DNA of 64,000 bases. Origin: Actinacidiphila oryziradicis. Lineage in GTDB: Bacteria > Actinomycetota > Actinomycetes > Streptomycetales > Streptomycetaceae. Shown piece by piece: positions 9,363 through 18,423 of the stretch. Below the pieces are notes generated by a model, which was given only the letters and a program-made list of their open reading frames with translations, did not search any database and was not told the DNA's origin. Each line of letters begins with the position of its first letter. Position 1 is the stretch's first letter. The position numbers and the translations under genes were made by a program. Location: positions 248,001 to 312,000 of the forward strand of contig NZ_SUMC01000003.1 of assembly GCF_005047355.1 (NCBI RefSeq). The letters run 5' to 3'.

Positions 9363-9395
9363 GGTGTCCTCTCTTGGTCTTGGCCGGGCGTGGTC

Positions 9396-10538
9396 TCAGG
9401 ACGCCTGGGGCGTGACCGTCCTGCCGTCCGACATCCGGTTGTCGCTCCATACGTTTCCGGCACCCGCGGCGCTCCAGGCCGCGACGGCGCCGTACACGCC
9501 GCAATTGCGGTGGTACTGGGTGGAGAAGACGTTGCCGGTGACCTGGATCCCGGTGGCCCCAGCGCCGCCGCCGTACAGGCAATAGGCGCCGCCGGCCAGC
9601 CAGTTGCCGTCGACGGTGGTGTTGGCGACGTTGCCGGTGTCGGCGAACAGGCCGACGCTGGCGGAGGCGCCCTGGGTCACGCCCGTCGCGTTCAGCAGGG
9701 TGTTGTGGCGGATGATCAGATGCCCCTTGCTGCCGCCGCCGCTGATCACCGCGTCAGTGTGCTGCCAGCCGCCGCTCGCGTTCATGAATGCGGCGATGTC
9801 GTGCACATAGTTGTCGTGCAGATTGCCCTGCCCCATGGAAAGGGCGTTGCCGAACACCGAGATGTCGCTCCAGCCGACCTCGACCGAGCTCTCCCCCATG
9901 TTGGAGACCGCGTAGTCCTCGCCGCCGTTGTCGGGCCCCTTGCCGGGGACCGCGGTGACGGTGGAATGGATGATCCGCAGGCCGCCGTATCCGGCGCGCA
10001 AGTTGATGCCCCACCAGTTCGTCGAGCTGATCCTGGTGTCGACGACGGTGACGTCGTTCGCGTAGATGTCGAGTGAACCGGTGATGTCCCAGCCCCTGAT
10101 GACCTGGCCGTTGGTCCTGACGCTCATGGCCCCGGTCCTGTGCGGAGTGAGGGGGATGCGCGGGCCGGTGCTCCGGGCGCCGGGGAAGCCGCAGTCGCTC
10201 GGGGACGCGCAGACGCCCGCCGCCCGGGTCGACTTGGCGCCGGGCGGCCCGGTGGACGAGGGACGCGGCGTCGCCCTGGCGCCGGAGCGCGCGGAACCGC
10301 CCTGGCTCCGTCCGGCGGCGGAGGCGGATCCGGCGGTGCCGGTCGCGGAGGCGCCGGCCGTCGCGGTGACGCCGGCCGGACACGTCATCGCGGTGTCGGG
10401 GCACGACGGAAGCGCGGAGTCGTTGCCCCCGGAGCAGGATGCGACCACGCCCAGCGCCACAGCGGCCACAAGCAGGAGCGCCGCGAGCAGTCCGCGCCCC
10501 TTCCTTCTGTTCGCGATCGTTCCGTGCCCGCCGGTCAT
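9396..10538 (-). CDS. Secreted lipoprotein with right-handed parallel beta-helix (polysaccharide-associated)
   Basis: 380 aa from the ATG at 10538, whose ATGA overlaps the stop of the flippase gene. Residues 15-35 are a hydrophobic signal segment ending VVASC, a plausible lipobox, so the protein is probably lipid-anchored. An Ala/Gly/Ser/Pro-rich linker spans about 40-105. Residues 130-375 contain short turns of the DITGSLDIYANDVTVVDTRIS and GNLHDNYVHDI kind that read as a right-handed beta-helix, the fold of polysaccharide lyases and epimerases. Context suggests modification or trimming of the exported polymer. I cannot identify catalytic residues, so it could equally be only a binding protein. 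Confidence 0.72.
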   Translation of the reverse strand: MTGGHGTIANRRKGRGLLAALLLVAAVALGVVASCSGGNDSALPSCPDTAMTCPAGVTATAGASATGTAGSASAAGRSQGGSARSGARATPRPSSTGPPGAKSTRAAGVCASPSDCGFPGARSTGPRIPLTPHRTGAMSVRTNGQVIRGWDITGSLDIYANDVTVVDTRISSTNWWGINLRAGYGGLRIIHSTVTAVPGKGPDNGGEDYAVSNMGESSVEVGWSDISVFGNALSMGQGNLHDNYVHDIAAFMNASGGWQHTDAVISGGGSKGHLIIRHNTLLNATGVTQGASASVGLFADTGNVANTTVDGNWLAGGAYCLYGGGAGATGIQVTGNVFSTQYHRNCGVYGAVAAWSAAGAGNVWSDNRMSDGRTVTPQAS

Positions 10539-12028
10539 GTGGTCTCCTGCCGTAGCGGCCGGGTCCCGCGCAGGAAGCCGCGGCTGGGCAGTACGCACAC
10601 CACGTAGCAGGCCAGAGCGGCCGTGCCGGTGGCCAGCAGGGCGAGCCGGCTGTCGCCGACGTGCCGGCCGAGGCCGAAGGTGATCGCGGCCATCACGGCT
10701 CCCCCGAGGAAGGGCCACGCGCAGGCCCGGGCGATGGAAGCGGCGCTGATCCCACCCCGGTTCAGGGCGAAGAGGAAGGCCGGCACCACGATGCAGCAGG
10801 CGACCAGGACATGGCCGGCCGAGACTCCGACGATGCCGTGGGTACGGGCAGCGACGACGAGTACGGGGACGAGCGCGGCCAGCCACAGGCCCTGCACCAG
10901 GAAGAGCGACCGGCGCTTCCCGATCGCGACCAGGCAGTCGTAGGCGAGTTCACCGCCGATGCGCACCAGGCCGAGGGCCATCAGCCAGGGCAGCGCCTTG
11001 GCGGCAGGAAGCCACCGGCTGCCGTAGACGATCTCGACGACCGGGCCGGCGAAGGAGGCCAGCAGCACGCACAGCGGGACCGTGCCGGTGACCAGGACAC
11101 CCAGGGCGCGGCTGAACCCCTGGGCGAGCGCCTGCGGTGAGCCGGCCAGCCGGGAGAAGCCGGCGAAGGAGACCCGGCGTGCCGCCTCGGAGATGATCCG
11201 CACGGGCCAGCCGGACATGTTGAACGCGAGCACATAGAAGCCCAGCGACACCTTGCCCAGGGTCGAACCGACCACCATGGTGTCCACGTTGACCACCGCG
11301 AGGGCCAGCAGGCTCGCCCCCGCCAGGGGAAGCCCGAATTTGAGCAGTTCCCGGGCCTGTTGCGGGTCCCAGCCGAACCGCAGGGTGCCCGGCGCCGCCA
11401 GCGCGCAGCCGATCAGGGCCGCCACGTTGCCCGCCACGGCTCCCCAGGCGAAGCTCATCGCGCCCCAGCCCGCGAAGGCCAGCAGGAGGGTCACCGCGGT
11501 GCTGAGCACGAAGTTGAGCGCGTCGATGATCATCCGCTTGCCCTGGGCGAACTCGCGGGTGAGGAAGCCCGCTGGCACCTGCGCCATTCCGTCGAGCACC
11601 AAGCACAGGCACATCACCCGCAGGACGCCCGCCGCGTCCGGCGAGCCGAGCAGCCCGGCCACCGTGGGTGCCGCCGCGAACAGCGCGACGTAGAGCAGGC
11701 CGCTGGAGAGCGTGCCGAGGGTGAGCACGGTGGGCGCGAACCGCCGTGCGTCGCCGTCCCAGCGCACGATGGCCAGCCCGACGCCCAGTTCGTTCGCGGA
11801 CAGCAGGACCAGCAGCACGGTCTGGGCGATGCCGTACACGCCCCAGGCCGCCGGGCCGAGAGCGAAGCGCGCCAGGACGATCCCGGTCGCGAAGTTGCCC
11901 AGCCGCATGACCATGGTGTTGATCAGACTCCACCGGGCAGCGATGCGGACCTTGCCGCCCAGCGACGCGGGCCCGGTGGGCTCGGCTCCGTCGCCGGTCT
12001 CGGTGTCCGGTGCGCGCACGCCGTCCAT
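10535..12028 (-). CDS. Wzx-like polysaccharide flippase (MOP superfamily)
   Basis: 497 aa with about 12-14 hydrophobic segments starting near residue 30 (ARWSLINTMVMRLGNFATGIVLARF). The N-terminal pattern of a Gly/Leu-rich pair of helices with an AAWGVYGIAQ loop is typical of Wzx/MATE-type lipid-linked oligosaccharide flippases. AAGGAG lies upstream of the ATG. It would move undecaprenyl-linked units across the membrane to the Wzy-like polymerase encoded at 5.6-7.6 kb. It follows a Wzz gene by 39 bp and is coupled (ATGA) to the beta-helix lipoprotein. Confidence 0.85.
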   Translation of the reverse strand: MDGVRAPDTETGDGAEPTGPASLGGKVRIAARWSLINTMVMRLGNFATGIVLARFALGPAAWGVYGIAQTVLLVLLSANELGVGLAIVRWDGDARRFAPTVLTLGTLSSGLLYVALFAAAPTVAGLLGSPDAAGVLRVMCLCLVLDGMAQVPAGFLTREFAQGKRMIIDALNFVLSTAVTLLLAFAGWGAMSFAWGAVAGNVAALIGCALAAPGTLRFGWDPQQARELLKFGLPLAGASLLALAVVNVDTMVVGSTLGKVSLGFYVLAFNMSGWPVRIISEAARRVSFAGFSRLAGSPQALAQGFSRALGVLVTGTVPLCVLLASFAGPVVEIVYGSRWLPAAKALPWLMALGLVRIGGELAYDCLVAIGKRRSLFLVQGLWLAALVPVLVVAARTHGIVGVSAGHVLVACCIVVPAFLFALNRGGISAASIARACAWPFLGGAVMAAITFGLGRHVGDSRLALLATGTAALACYVVCVLPSRGFLRGTRPLRQETT

Positions 12029-12067
12029 GGGACGACTCCTTGTCGGGCGGCTCGTAGGGTGCGACGG

Positions 12068-12865
12068 TCACACGGACCGGTGCGCTGGGGACTCCGCCGC
12101 GGCGGGCTCGGCGTCGGCGGACCTCGACCACCGGGGGGCCTGCCGAAGGGCGACCGTCTGCTCCTCGACCAGTTCCTCCAGTTCACCGGCGGTGCGCCGG
12201 CCGGTGGCGGGCTGCGCCTCGGGCTCGGCGGGCCGCGCGTCGGGCGCGTCGGGCTGCGGGCGGCTTCGCGGCCGCTTGCGGGCCTCGGCGAAGAAGGTGG
12301 CCACCATGCTCAGCGCGAAGCCCAGCAGGCAGGCCATAATGAGGTATTCGAGCCTGGTCTTGGTCTGGGCCACCGCGTTCTGCGGGGGCACGATCGTCAT
12401 CATGCGGATCATGGCCCTCGGCGAGACCGACTGCTGCGTCTGGAACTGCTTCAGCCGCGTCGCCGCGTAGGCCGTCAGGATCCGGTCCGACTTCCGTACG
12501 GCGGCCTTGTCCGTGCCGGTGACGGTGAGCCACATCAGCGGCCCCTGGGCGTTGTCGGCGAGCTTGGCCTGGTACGTCCCCGTGAGGCCCTGCGCCTTGA
12601 CGTCCTTGATCGAGGCATCGGAGTCCAGGTTCCGGGCGAGGCTGTCGGCCATGCCGGTGAGCGAGGTCTGCGTGCTCAGGAAGGGGTTGCCGTCGTAAGC
12701 GGCCGTGGCCTTCTGGGAGTTGAGGAGTACCACCGTGCTCTGCGACTGGTATTTGACGGGGACCAGCAGGAGGACGGCCGCGCCCAGAGCCGCGGTGAGC
12801 AGCAGTCCGGGCAGCAGTACATACCAGCGCCTGCGCATGACCCGGAAGATCTCTGCGAGATCCAT
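12068..12865 (-). CDS. Wzz-type chain-length determinant protein
   Basis: 265 aa. I start at ATG 12865 (MDLAEIFRVMRRRWYVLLPG) because GAGGGG lies 9 bp upstream; a longer form beginning 8 codons earlier is possible. There is a first membrane segment at about residues 17-36, then the YQSQSTVVLLNS block that closely matches the Wzz half of the fusion protein at 5.6 kb. A second membrane segment near residue 185 is followed by a charged Pro/Ala/Glu-rich cytosolic tail. No Walker motifs are present, so it lacks the fused BY-kinase domain of some capsule systems. Confidence 0.83.
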   Translation of the reverse strand: MDLAEIFRVMRRRWYVLLPGLLLTAALGAAVLLLVPVKYQSQSTVVLLNSQKATAAYDGNPFLSTQTSLTGMADSLARNLDSDASIKDVKAQGLTGTYQAKLADNAQGPLMWLTVTGTDKAAVRKSDRILTAYAATRLKQFQTQQSVSPRAMIRMMTIVPPQNAVAQTKTRLEYLIMACLLGFALSMVATFFAEARKRPRSRPQPDAPDARPAEPEAQPATGRRTAGELEELVEEQTVALRQAPRWSRSADAEPAAAESPAHRSV

Positions 12866-12952
12866 GGTGTTCTTCCCCTCGCGACCCATGACGTGAGCGG
12901 CGCGCCGCCGATGCCGTGGTTTGCCGTTGATTGAGCGTATGTTGCGTCCGGA

Positions 12953-14068
12953 TCAGCCAAAGGCCGTTTGGTCGGTGGGTCTCGGCCGGCTGTCCGCGGT
13001 GCCTCCCTCCAGCAGGACCGTGGCGATACGGTCGCTGGCATGGCCGTCCCACAGTTCCGGGCGGCGCGGCGCGGGCGGGCCGTCCAGCATCCGGGTCACC
13101 GTGGACACGATGCGGGCCGGATCGCGGCCCGCGAGCACATTGGTGCCCTGCTCGACGGTGATGGGGCGCTCGGTGTTGTCCCGCAGCGTCACGCACGGCA
13201 CTCCGAGCGCGGTGGTCTCCTCCTGTACGCCGCCGGAGTCGGTCAGCACGACCCGGGCGGCGTCCTGCAGGGCGATGAAGTCGAGGTATCCGGCGGGCGG
13301 TACGAGCCGGATACCGCCGGGCACGCCGATGTCGGCCAGCCGCCCGGCGGCCCGCGGGTGCACCGGCAGCAGGAGCGGGCAGCGGCCGGCGATCTCGCCC
13401 AGCGCCTTGAGCAGCCCGGTGAGGACCACGGGGTCGTCCACGTTGGCCGGCCGGTGGAGCGTGACCAGGCCGTACTCGCCCCGGCTGAGCCCGTACCGGC
13501 TCAGCACGTCGGACTCCCTGGCGCGGTCCAGGTTGGCGAACAGCGTGTCGATCATGACGTTGCCGACGACGTGGATCTGGTCGTCCCGGTATCCCTCCGC
13601 GCGCAGGTTGTCGGCCGCGTCGGGGGAGGGGGCCAGCAGGTAGTCGCTGACCCGGTCGGTGGCGACCCGGTTGACCTCCTCCGGCATGGTCCAGTCGCGG
13701 CTGCGCAGGCCGGCCTCCACATGGGCCAGCAGCGGTCCGGCCTTCGCGGTGACCAGGGCGCAGGCCAGGGTGGAGTTGATGTCGCCGACCACGACCACCA
13801 CGTCCGGGGCCACTTCGTCCAGCAGCGGCTCGAACGCCGTCATCACGCGTCCGGTCTGTTCGGCGTGGGTGCCCGAGCCGACCCCGAGGAAGCGGTCGGG
13901 CGGGCGGATGCCGAGGTCCTGGAAGAACACGTCGTTCATGGACGGGTCGTAGTGCTGCCCGGTGTGGACGAGGACCACCTCGGCGCCGCCCCGCTCCAGG
14001 GCGTCCATCACCGGCTTGATCTTCATGTAGTTGGGTCGCGCGCCCGCGACGCAGATGACTCGCAGCAC
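12953..14068 (-). CDS. wecB: UDP-N-acetylglucosamine 2-epimerase (non-hydrolysing)
   Basis: 371 aa from a GTG start. It interconverts UDP-GlcNAc and UDP-ManNAc in the cytosol. Family motifs are clear and in order: CVAGARPNYMKIKP, HTGQHYDPSM, VVVGDINSTLA, HVEAGLRSRDWTMPEEVNRV, VTLHRPANVDD, LTDSGGVQEETTALGVP and RDNTERPITVEQGTN. The gene sits 3 bp downstream of the dehydrogenase gene, giving a two-step route to a HexNAc uronic acid donor. Length is normal for the family. Confidence 0.93.
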   Translation of the reverse strand: MLRVICVAGARPNYMKIKPVMDALERGGAEVVLVHTGQHYDPSMNDVFFQDLGIRPPDRFLGVGSGTHAEQTGRVMTAFEPLLDEVAPDVVVVVGDINSTLACALVTAKAGPLLAHVEAGLRSRDWTMPEEVNRVATDRVSDYLLAPSPDAADNLRAEGYRDDQIHVVGNVMIDTLFANLDRARESDVLSRYGLSRGEYGLVTLHRPANVDDPVVLTGLLKALGEIAGRCPLLLPVHPRAAGRLADIGVPGGIRLVPPAGYLDFIALQDAARVVLTDSGGVQEETTALGVPCVTLRDNTERPITVEQGTNVLAGRDPARIVSTVTRMLDGPPAPRRPELWDGHASDRIATVLLEGGTADSRPRPTDQTAFG

Positions 14069-14071
14069 GGT

Positions 14072-15328
14072 TCAGAGCACCTCGATCGTCGGTCCGGACA
14101 GTCTCCGACGGCAGTCGAGGACGAAGGGCGCGTGCTCGGTGACGAGTTCGTAGTCGAAGGCGTCGTGGTCGGTGAGCAGCACGACCACATCGGCGGCGGC
14201 CAGCTCCTCCTGCGTCGGTTCGACCCGCACCAGCCGGGCGTCCATCGGCAGGCTCTCCACCACATGCGGATCCGCCGCCCTGACCTGGGCCCCCATGTCG
14301 AGCAGAAGCTGCGAGATCCGCAGCGCCGGCGATTCGCGGGCGTCGCCGGTGTTCTTCTTGTATGCCAGGCCGAGCAGCAGCACGCGTGAGCCGTTGACGG
14401 AACGGCGCCTGGCGTTGAACGCGTCCATGACGCGGCGCGTCACGTACTCCGGCATGTGGCTGTTTATGTCGTTGGCCAGCTCCACGAAGCGGAAGCTCTG
14501 GCCGAGTTCGCGCTGCACCCGCCAGGACAGGTACGACGGGTCGATCGGCAGGCAGTGGCCGCCGACACCCGGGCCGGGCGTGAACCTCATGAAGCCGAAC
14601 GGTTTGCTGGACGCGGCGTCGATGGCCTGCCACACGTCGATGCCGAGGTGGTGCGCGAACATCGCCATCTCGTTGATCAGCGCGATGTTGACGTGCCGGA
14701 AGGTGTTCTCCAGCAGCTTGGCGAGTTCGGCCTCCTTCGGCGAGCTCACCGGCACCGTGGTGTCGACGAGTTCGTCGTAGAAGGCCCTGACGGCCTTCAA
14801 GGACTCCGTGTCGACGCCGGACACGACCTTCGGCGTCTCCTTGAACCCCCATACGGCGTTCCCGGGGTCGATGCGTTCCGGGCTGTAGCCGAGGTGGAAG
14901 TCCGCCCCCGCGGTCAGTCCCGAACCGTCCTCCAGAATCGGCGCGAACAGCTCCTGGGTGGTGCCGGGATACGTGGTCGACTCCAGGACGACCGTCGCTC
15001 CGGGGCGCAGGTAGCGGGCCAGCGTGCGGGCCGATTCCTCGATGTAGCGCAGGTCGGGCACGCCCTCGTGCAGCGGGGTCGGTACGGTCACCACGGCGAC
15101 GTCGAAACCGCCGCAGTCCCGGGCCGATTCGCTCGGGCGGTACGCCCCGCGGTCCATGGCCTCGCGGATCCGTGCGGAGGAGACGTCCTCGACGAAGGAC
15201 TCCCCGGCGGCGAGGCTCTTGACCCGCCGCGCGTCCACGTCGTAGCCGATCACCTCGTGCCCGACCTCCGCGGCGCGAATGGCCAGCGGCAGTCCGACGT
15301 ATCCCTGTCCTACCACGACGACGCGCAT
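14072..15328 (-). CDS. UDP-HexNAc 6-dehydrogenase (WecC/WbpA-type nucleotide-sugar dehydrogenase)
   Basis: 418 aa. An NAD-dependent double oxidation at C6 gives a UDP-HexNAc uronic acid. The Rossmann motif GQGYVGLPLA lies at residues 7-16, STTYPGTT and SPERIDPGN follow, and the catalytic Cys is C259 in GPGVGGHCLPIDPSYL. The open frame extends far upstream, but ATG 15328 (MRVVVVGQGYVG) is the real start and overlaps the stop of the preceding gene (TGATG). The adjacent epimerase favours UDP-ManNAc as substrate, but SPERIDPGN-type sequences also occur in UDP-GlcNAc dehydrogenases, so the sugar is not certain. Confidence 0.9.
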   Translation of the reverse strand: MRVVVVGQGYVGLPLAIRAAEVGHEVIGYDVDARRVKSLAAGESFVEDVSSARIREAMDRGAYRPSESARDCGGFDVAVVTVPTPLHEGVPDLRYIEESARTLARYLRPGATVVLESTTYPGTTQELFAPILEDGSGLTAGADFHLGYSPERIDPGNAVWGFKETPKVVSGVDTESLKAVRAFYDELVDTTVPVSSPKEAELAKLLENTFRHVNIALINEMAMFAHHLGIDVWQAIDAASSKPFGFMRFTPGPGVGGHCLPIDPSYLSWRVQRELGQSFRFVELANDINSHMPEYVTRRVMDAFNARRRSVNGSRVLLLGLAYKKNTGDARESPALRISQLLLDMGAQVRAADPHVVESLPMDARLVRVEPTQEELAAADVVVLLTDHDAFDYELVTEHAPFVLDCRRRLSGPTIEVL

Positions 15329-16098
15329 CAGTGTCTCCTGTTCGCCGGGCCGGTCGACGGTGTGAGGCGGATGAGCTCGCGCGCTGTCATCAGGAGGAAA
15401 GCGGCGTTGGTGGTGAGATAGCGCCGGCCCAGGCGGCGCGGTTCCTGCACTGCGCGGTAGAGCCATTCGGCTCCCAGACGCTGCCAGGACTCGGGCGCCC
15501 GCCGGGTGATTCCGGCCAGGATGTCGAAGGAGCCGCCGACGCCGTGCACGACCTTGGCGCCCGTGCGCTCCCCGTAACCGGCCGTGAAGATCTCTTTCTT
15601 GGGCGATGTCATGCCGAGGAACAGCATCTGTGCACCGCTGTCGGCGATCGCGCCGGCGACGGCCTGCTGCTCGGAGTCGTCGAAGTAGCCGTTGCGGCTG
15701 CCGGCCACGTTCAGATTCGGGAAACGCAGGGCGACCTGGTCCAGCATCAGCTCCAGCACCTCCTCCTTGGCGCCGAGGAAGTAGACGGACATGGCGGCCG
15801 ATTCGGCCGCGGCGAGCAGGCGCATGAACAGGTCGATACCCGCCACCCGTTCCGGCAGGGGCGCGCGCAGCACTCGGCCCGCCCACACCACCGCCTGCCC
15901 GTCGGCGAGGACGAGGTCGCATCCTGCGACCGCCTGCGCGAGCCTGGGGTCCCGCCGCATGTTCACCAGCTTCGCGGCGTTCACCACCCCGATCTCCAAC
16001 TGCTCCCCGTTCCGCACCGCGTCGAGGCAGCGCCGCACGGTCTCGTCCAGGGTCAGCGGGTCCAGCTCGACACCGAAGAGGACTTGACGTCGCGTCAT
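15328..16098 (-). CDS. WecG/TagA/CpsF family glycosyltransferase (GT26)
   Basis: 256 aa from ATG 16098 (MTRRQVLFGVELDPL), which overlaps the preceding stop as ATGA. GT26 enzymes add ManNAc or ManNAcA to GlcNAc-PP-undecaprenol. Motifs are VVNAAKLVNMRRDP, DLVLADGQAVVWAGR, FLGAKEEVLE, MTSPKKEIF, GVGGSFDILAG and RLGAEWLYRAVQEP. With the epimerase and dehydrogenase downstream, the likely product is a lipid-linked disaccharide with a HexNAc or HexNAc-uronate second sugar, as in enterobacterial common antigen or wall teichoic acid linkage units. That product is an inference from gene content. Confidence 0.9.
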   Translation of the reverse strand: MTRRQVLFGVELDPLTLDETVRRCLDAVRNGEQLEIGVVNAAKLVNMRRDPRLAQAVAGCDLVLADGQAVVWAGRVLRAPLPERVAGIDLFMRLLAAAESAAMSVYFLGAKEEVLELMLDQVALRFPNLNVAGSRNGYFDDSEQQAVAGAIADSGAQMLFLGMTSPKKEIFTAGYGERTGAKVVHGVGGSFDILAGITRRAPESWQRLGAEWLYRAVQEPRRLGRRYLTTNAAFLLMTARELIRLTPSTGPANRRH

Positions 16099-17249
16099 AT
16101 TCGACCCCCGAGCCAGGCGAACAGCATCCAGCCGAACTCGTACGGCCGGCACTCGCGGTCCAGCGAGGCGGGGCGGAACAGCCGGTCGAGGGGCCCGAGC
16201 CGCAGTCCGGGCGCGACCCGGGTGCCGATCCCGCGGGCGGCGCGGACCGCTTTCTTCGGGTCGCCGCGATAGACCTTGCGCCAGGTCACCCCCGGCTCGT
16301 CGAGGATCATCGACTCCGGAGCCGCCGCGAGTTCCGGTACGTCCGCCATCCAGCGCAGCCCGCTGCGGATCGACGCGCCGAAATCGGTGCCGCCGGCTTC
16401 AGCGAGGTCGAACAGGGCGGTCGGGGCCATCGCGTGCTGGTGGACGCTGTAGACCGGATAGCCCTCCACGACACCCCCCGTGCGGGCGTCGTAGTGCCAC
16501 CACCACTGCCCGCCGTCACCTTGGAGGGCGCAGATGCGCGCCGCGCAGGCCTCGGACGCGGCCAGAGCCTCGGGGTCGCCGCCGCTCGCGTGCGCGCGGG
16601 CCAGCGCCTGGAGCGGATAGGTCTGGTCGGCGAAGCAGCTCACATGCGCCCGGTACCAGGGCACCAGCCCGGGCCCGGTGGCGTGGGGGAACAGCGGGCC
16701 GTCCCCGATCCGGGCCCGCAGCAGGCGGTCGCGGGCTGAGCTGAAACGATCCTCCACATCCACCGCGCCACGGGCCGCCGCCAGCGCGGACAGCACCCAG
16801 GCCGCCTCCACCGTGTACCGGGGCCCGCCGTCCTCGTCGAGGGCCGCGACCCGGGCGAGCGCGTCGGAGAGCTTCGGGTGTTCGGTCTCGGCGGCGGCCC
16901 AGGCGATGAGCGCCGCGTCACCGAGATTCGTCACCGCGGGCAGCCGCTCGATCAGCAGGCCGGTGAAGTCCTCGGCGGTGTGACCGCCGAGCACGGCCCG
17001 CTGCCTGTCCTCGGGAAGGAAGCGGGCGCCCAGCGCGGTGATGGCCGCATAACGGGTGCTGGTCCCGCGCTGCTCCAGGCTCCAGGAGCCGTCGGGCGCG
17101 GCTTTCGCCGTCCGCGTGAAGACGAACGTGTCAGCGCCGGCACGGTACATCGCGGGCAGTCCCGCTTCGGCCACCGCAAGCAGCCGTGTCGCGAGAGCGT
17201 GCAGTAACGGTTCGTCATGGGCGAGAGCCGTCAGACGTGTGATGGTCAT
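16095..17249 (-). CDS. Unrecognised protein, possible alpha/alpha-barrel fold, first gene of the HexNAc-uronate operon
   Basis: 384 aa. I do not recognise the family. It is soluble, with no signal peptide or membrane segment. Helical, Ala/Leu-rich segments recur with short aromatic Gly-rich turns (GDGGQWWWHYDARTGG, VYSVHQHAMAP, WMADVPELAA), a texture seen in (alpha/alpha)-toroid proteins such as glycoside hydrolases and epimerases. Its stop overlaps the GT26 gene start (ATGA), so it is the promoter-proximal, co-translated member of the run. The 257-bp region before its ATG should hold the operon promoter. It could be an enzyme acting on a cytosolic or lipid-linked sugar, or a scaffold. Confidence 0.6.
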   Translation of the reverse strand: MTITRLTALAHDEPLLHALATRLLAVAEAGLPAMYRAGADTFVFTRTAKAAPDGSWSLEQRGTSTRYAAITALGARFLPEDRQRAVLGGHTAEDFTGLLIERLPAVTNLGDAALIAWAAAETEHPKLSDALARVAALDEDGGPRYTVEAAWVLSALAAARGAVDVEDRFSSARDRLLRARIGDGPLFPHATGPGLVPWYRAHVSCFADQTYPLQALARAHASGGDPEALAASEACAARICALQGDGGQWWWHYDARTGGVVEGYPVYSVHQHAMAPTALFDLAEAGGTDFGASIRSGLRWMADVPELAAAPESMILDEPGVTWRKVYRGDPKKAVRAARGIGTRVAPGLRLGPLDRLFRPASLDRECRPYEFGWMLFAWLGGRI

Positions 17250-17506
17250 CGTTTTGGCACACCAACCCCCCTGGGTCGTTCCTGGTCAGACTTGCGGTCG
17301 TCGCGGCACGGAAGACCGTGCCGAGTACCCATCCGATGACGCGCGACCCGCGATCCCCCCTACGGCGCGTCGGCCGCAGGCACAGGTGTCCCCACCCCTG
17401 TAACCCCCAACCCCCACTGTGCACTACTGCTCTGTCTGCTCAGTCTGCACGTTTCGCACACACGATATGCCTTTGAATGTTCGAAGATTGGCGTTTTGAG
17501 GAAACG

Positions 17507-18106
17507 TCAGCCGCGCTCGACGAGTTCGCCGTCCTTCTCCTCGTACAGCGCGCCGGTCCCCGGGCACTCCCACACCCCCGGCTCGCCGTCGCGCTCCACC
17601 AGCCGTACCCCGGCCCGCCCGACCCAGCCGATCCACCGCGCCGGCACACCCGCCACCAGAGCGAAGTCCGGCACGTCCCGCGTCACCACGGCACCCGCCG
17701 CGACCAGCGCCCAGCGGCCCACGCGCACCGGCGCGACACACACCGAACGGGCCCCCAGCGACGCACCCTCGGCAACGCTTACGGCGACGGCCTCCCAGTC
17801 GTCGCCGCCCTTGCGCCGGCCGTCCGGAGTGACCGCACGCGGGTGGTGATCATTCGTCAGCACCACGGCCGGTCCGACGAACACGCCGTCGGCCAGTTCC
17901 GCGGGTTCGTACACCAGTGCGTAATTCTGCAGCTTCACATTGTCGCCGATCCGCACGCCCGGGCCGACATAGGCGCCCCGGCCGATGTTGCAGCCGCGGC
18001 CGAGCCGGGCTCCCTCGCGGATCTGCGCCAGCTCCCAGACCGAGGTCCCCTCGCCCACTTCGGCGGTCTCGTCGACCTGGGCCGTGGGTTGAATCCTGAC
18101 ACTCAC
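17507..18106 (-). CDS. Hexapeptide-repeat (left-handed beta-helix) acyltransferase
   Basis: 199 aa from GTG 18106, with GGAAAGG 7 bp upstream; the frame extends to 18334 but without family character. Residues 8-150 show the [LIV]-G-x4 hexapeptide periodicity (RIQPTAQVDETAEVGEG, GCNIGRGAYVGPGVRIGDN, GARSVCVAPVRVGRWALVAAGAVVTRDV). TNDHHPRAVTP supplies the His typical of sugar-nucleotide N-acetyltransferases of the WlbB/WbpD type. It would acetylate an amino sugar for the surface polymer. A C-terminal 40-residue acidic extension carries a CPGTG element. It is on the same strand as, and upstream of, the HexNAc-uronate operon. Confidence 0.82.
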   Translation of the reverse strand: MSVRIQPTAQVDETAEVGEGTSVWELAQIREGARLGRGCNIGRGAYVGPGVRIGDNVKLQNYALVYEPAELADGVFVGPAVVLTNDHHPRAVTPDGRRKGGDDWEAVAVSVAEGASLGARSVCVAPVRVGRWALVAAGAVVTRDVPDFALVAGVPARWIGWVGRAGVRLVERDGEPGVWECPGTGALYEEKDGELVERG

Positions 18107-18414
18107 AGGCGGACCTTTCCGGAGAAGTGCACGTGCTGTGAAGGCAGAGCATAGGGGGTCGTTGCGGACATCGGACCCAACCGTGCGACAACGACCGGCC
18201 GAACACCCCGGCGACGCCCGGCCGGAACCGGATTGACCTGTGTATTCGGGCGGGAAGACAGTAGATCCGAGTGGCCGAAACAGATCGCCATCGTGACGGG
18301 CACCCAGCTCGGCACCTTCTTCATGGCGTTCCACTCGGCCCGGGGCCCGCGGCTGGGGTAGAACGAGCCGTTCTCGTTCAACGCCATCGACATGTCGTGA
18401 TGCGCATGAGCCAT
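18103..18414 (-). CDS. Small uncharacterised ORF
   Basis: 103 codons. The first 50 residues (MAHAHHDMSMALNENG, then a Trp/Met-rich stretch) have plausible codon use, but the second half does not and appears to include the promoter region of the acyltransferase gene. The stop overlaps the acyltransferase GTG as GTGA. No ribosome-binding site is visible. It may be a gene remnant or spurious. Confidence 0.25.
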   Translation of the reverse strand: MAHAHHDMSMALNENGSFYPSRGPRAEWNAMKKVPSWVPVTMAICFGHSDLLSSRPNTQVNPVPAGRRRGVRPVVVARLGPMSATTPYALPSQHVHFSGKVRL

Positions 18415-18423
18415 CGCTGATGG

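Noticed and set aside
12183..14852. 889-codon minus-strand open frame
   Set aside because: It lies across the dehydrogenase, epimerase and wzz genes in another frame, with low-complexity Arg/Ala content and no domains.
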